Below the pieces are notes generated by a model. It was not told where the DNA came from, did no database searches, and saw nothing but the letters and a program-made list of their open reading frames with translations. From NCBI RefSeq assembly GCF_004342985.1, contig NZ_SMBO01000004.1, positions 372,001-436,000 of the forward strand: a stretch of 64,000 nucleotides of DNA, given 5' to 3'. This DNA is from Novosphingobium sp. PhB57. GTDB lineage: Bacteria > Pseudomonadota > Alphaproteobacteria > Sphingomonadales > Sphingomonadaceae. Of this stretch, positions 62,701 through 64,000 are shown piece after piece (the stretch's first letter is position 1; every line of letters begins with the position of its first letter). A program made the position numbers and the translations under genes.

Positions 62701-64000
62701 GGCATCGCCGCTGCCCAGCACCACGTCGCCGGTAACACCTTCGGTGCCGCCGCCGCCGCCGATCGACTGCGCCGCGAAGCCGATGGCGCCTGCGCCCTTG
62801 GTCTGGACCTCGTTGGCGTTGGTCACGTCGATCACGTTCCCGTCACCCGCGACGCCGCCGGTGCTGCCGAGTTGCAGGGTCAGGCCGTTCGAGCCGACTT
62901 CCAGCGGATCGGGCACGGAGAGTGCGACGTTACCGCCGCCCGCGCCGATGGCCTGGGCCAGCAGGCCGTAGGAAAGCGCGCCCGCCGTCTGGAGCATGCC
63001 GCCCGAGAGGTTGACGACGACCTTGCCCTGCTTGCCGCTGATCCCTTCGCCCTGCGCGCCCAGCGTCAGGTTCACGCCGTCGAACGCGCCGGCCTGCGCC
63101 GCGATGGCATAGGCCGACTGGCCGCCGCCGCCCGCGATGGACTGGGCGAGCACCGCGATGGAATCGTCCTTGAGGGTAACGATGCTGCCGGTGGAAGTGA
63201 CGGTAACGTCGCCGCCATCGCCGCCCGCGCCGCCGGTACCGCCCACTTGCGTGTTCAGCGAACCGCCGGTGACGGCCAGCGAGCCGGTGAAGCCGCCCGC
63301 ACCGCCGCCGCCGCCGATGGACTGGGCAAGAATGCCGACCGAAGCCGCGCCTTCCACCAGGATCGTGCCGGTGTTGGTGATGGTGATGTCGCCGCCATTG
63401 CCGCCCGCGCCGCCGCTGCCGCCGAGCGCGGAAGTCATGCCGCCAAGCCCGGTGCTGAGCGTGCCGGAGACCACCATGCCCGCCGTGCCGCCGCCGCCGC
63501 CGATCGACTGCGCGAAGACGCCGTAGGACAAGTCGCCCTTGGCATCGATCACGCCGCTGTTGCTGACCGTGATCGTGCCGCCGTCACCACCCGCGCCGCC
63601 CGAACCGCCGAGGCTGGTCGTAGTGGAGCTGCCGGTGCTGAGCGAGCCGGAGATGGACATGCCGCCAAGGCCGCCGCCACCGCCGATCGACTGCGCGAAG
63701 ACACCGATCGAGTTGGCTTCCAGCGTCTGGATCGTGCCGCTGTTGATGACTGCGATATCGCCGCCGTTACCGCCGCCGGCACCTGCGCCGCCCACGCTCT
63801 GGCTGATCGCGCCGCCTGCGCCGACGGAAAGTCCGCCCGCGAAGCCGCCCGAACCGCCACCGCCGCCGACCGACTGGCCGAAGACCGCGACCGAGCCCGC
63901 GCCTTGCGCCAGCACGTTGCCGCCATTGGTCAGCGTGATCGCGCCGCCATTGCCGCCACCGCCGCCGGAGCCTGCGCCGAGGGCCGAATTGACCGCGCCG
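59728..64000 (-). CDS. Gly-rich repeat autotransporter (5' end outside window)
   Basis: Frame open to the right edge, so more than 1420 residues; the GTG at 63915 is internal. The passenger consists of repeats of about 45-60 residues, each ending in a QSIGGGGG-type motif and containing strands such as GDITITNTGTI. A hinge (VNSGILNPGGGG, LTLTAQSEYNLDLD) leads to an autotransporter barrel of about 280 residues ending AGVRFHM. This composition recalls the PGRS-like Gly-rich autotransporters of rhizobia and sphingomonads. Likely surface adhesion. The downstream autotransporter gene follows after 99 bp. Confidence 0.87.
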   Translation of the reverse strand, partial: GAVNSALGAGSGGGGGNGGAITLTNGGNVLAQGAGSVAVFGQSVGGGGGSGGFAGGLSVGAGGAISQSVGGAGAGGGNGGDIAVINSGTIQTLEANSIGVFAQSIGGGGGLGGMSISGSLSTGSSTTTSLGGSGGAGGDGGTITVSNSGVIDAKGDLSYGVFAQSIGGGGGTAGMVVSGTLSTGLGGMTSALGGSGGAGGNGGDITITNTGTILVEGAASVGILAQSIGGGGGAGGFTGSLAVTGGSLNTQVGGTGGAGGDGGDVTVTSTGSIVTLKDDSIAVLAQSIAGGGGQSAYAIAAQAGAFDGVNLTLGAQGEGISGKQGKVVVNLSGGMLQTAGALSYGLLAQAIGAGGGNVALSVPDPLEVGSNGLTLQLGSTGGVAGDGNVIDVTNANEVQTKGAGAIGFAAQSIGGGGGTEGVTGDVVLGSGDAVWSTVVGGSGDSAGSGAAITIANSATIVTEGDGAIGLLAQSVGGGGGVGTMALGLADGSLAGASLTVGGAQTTAGNGGDVTFTTSTGAIGTSGNLASALVVQSIGGGGGVATLSSMEGGALGDITLAAGSTGGAGGDGGNITLDQKADVVTSGTGANAVLVQSIGGGGGLATLDNTGGTGTVTNVDLGGAASGSGGTIDFALDGRVQTTGAGAAGVVVQSIGGGGGYASAVGANAQGTLTLGTSNGATGNGGDVSVAINQTITTTGAGSTALLVQSIGGGGGAASVVGADGTVQTLDVVNAGAVSTLRMARLMTLAASTGSVDAGAVDVTVGAAIRTSGANANGVVVQSVGGGGAATGSGTGVLAGSGAGNAVNLTVNADVVTSGASSSALVAQSTGGLGGGAIVLDIGKVNVVGGLGGHAVSLLGGAANTVTNAGTLQTMDGQEGLVIYAEGGDNTIVNSGTIVGSIDLGAGVGSFTNVNGGIFLAGSLVNVGAGSFVNSGILNPGGGGVVSQLAVSGGLTLTAQSEYNLDLDLKTNTADKVVVSGAASLNGRVTTNLLNLGYARAGANDVVILEAAGGITGQDLVKLAAPTSAVATFGLDYSSANQQVIHYVIEYAPSGLTQRQAMIGNLLDRIQETPTDAFAPTAAAIISIPTVGALGTVYDSLTGEGVVAAQSAALSAIGNSHDVIDGQIVSRVGTFASAWRKEPLGNLWMAVQGGRQRLDGTDGAHDVRTSGYVVQGGWDYRPDARSVVGATFGFDPQSFSVPDVSTSGKAKVYTFGAYAGFHPGAWTLSADLLYSAANTTTVRDMWLYADGNVQAHGDFTMHAWSGRAQVARQFGSGNLVFQPFAAVEVTRLSLPGYVENQVEGQEDAALGLAFFGKDWTRTRTFAGGNVAGRIELPQGKALVTTLRAAWVHDFDPDRSVTAAFAGAPDYRFVTTGAQAVGDSGRIDLRSTLQMRKVDLQFSVGANLGKGYNDVTAMAGVRFHM
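61490..64000 (-). repeat. Array of about 14 QS(I/V)GGGGG repeats
   Basis: At least 14 degenerate units each carry QS(I/V)GGGGG or a variant (QAIGAGGG, QSIAGGGG, QSTGGLGG). Spacing is about 40-60 codons. In DNA the plus strand shows recurrent CCGCCGCCGCC runs followed by GATCGACTG. The most 3' units are the most degenerate. Confidence 0.85.

Overview
This window is high-GC DNA from an alphaproteobacterium, most likely a sphingomonad (Novosphingobium, Sphingobium or Sphingomonas type). Pointers are two TonB-dependent receptors inside catabolic operons, LigAB-type extradiol dioxygenase genes, several Rieske oxygenases, many SDR and SnoaL-like genes, and very tight ATGA/GTGA gene overlaps. I saw no rRNA, tRNA, CRISPR array, transposase or phage gene. 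The species is inferred from gene content only.

Layout. (1) 75-9023: sugar utilisation. A Tat-exported GH78 alpha-L-rhamnosidase and a secreted beta-helix protein are followed by four of the five enzymes of the non-phosphorylative L-fucose (6-deoxyhexose) route: SDR dehydrogenase, FAH-family hydrolase, lactonase and aldo/keto reductase. The sugar-acid dehydratase is not in the window. (2) 9067-16242: a minus-strand operon, TonB receptor > MDR oxidoreductase > SnoaL > SDR > SnoaL > SDR > SDR, with a divergent AraC regulator. Two of its SDRs have Phe in place of the catalytic Tyr. A MaoC-like gene and a second TonB receptor follow on the plus strand (17668-21697). (3) 21775-25917: a SnoaL/hydrolase pair, an outer-membrane porin and a LysR gene.

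(4) 25898-34887: the clearest functional unit. A minus-strand operon encodes two complete VanA/VanB-type O-demethylases, a LigAB-type ring-cleaving dioxygenase and a glutathione-independent formaldehyde dehydrogenase. It diverges from a VanR-like GntR repressor and an aromatic-acid MFS transporter. A perfect 16-bp palindrome built on TTGGATCCAA fills the -35/-10 spacer of the operon promoter, and two near-copies lie before the repressor gene. Together this looks like a self-contained pathway for a methoxylated aromatic acid, from uptake through demethylation and formaldehyde removal to ring opening.

(5) 34933-42470: assorted genes: two unknown envelope proteins, SDR, LysR, Nudix, a membrane protein, a ferritin-like protein, and a Rieske/unknown/SDR operon behind a recognisable promoter. 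(6) 42467-53679: a complete minus-strand chemosensory operon, STAS > cheY > cheA > cheW > MCP > MCP > cheW > cheR > cheB > soluble MCP-like protein, without flagellar genes, cheZ or cheD. (7) 53962-64000: two very large autotransporter adhesin-like genes in tandem. The first ends at a strong terminator; the second runs off the right edge.
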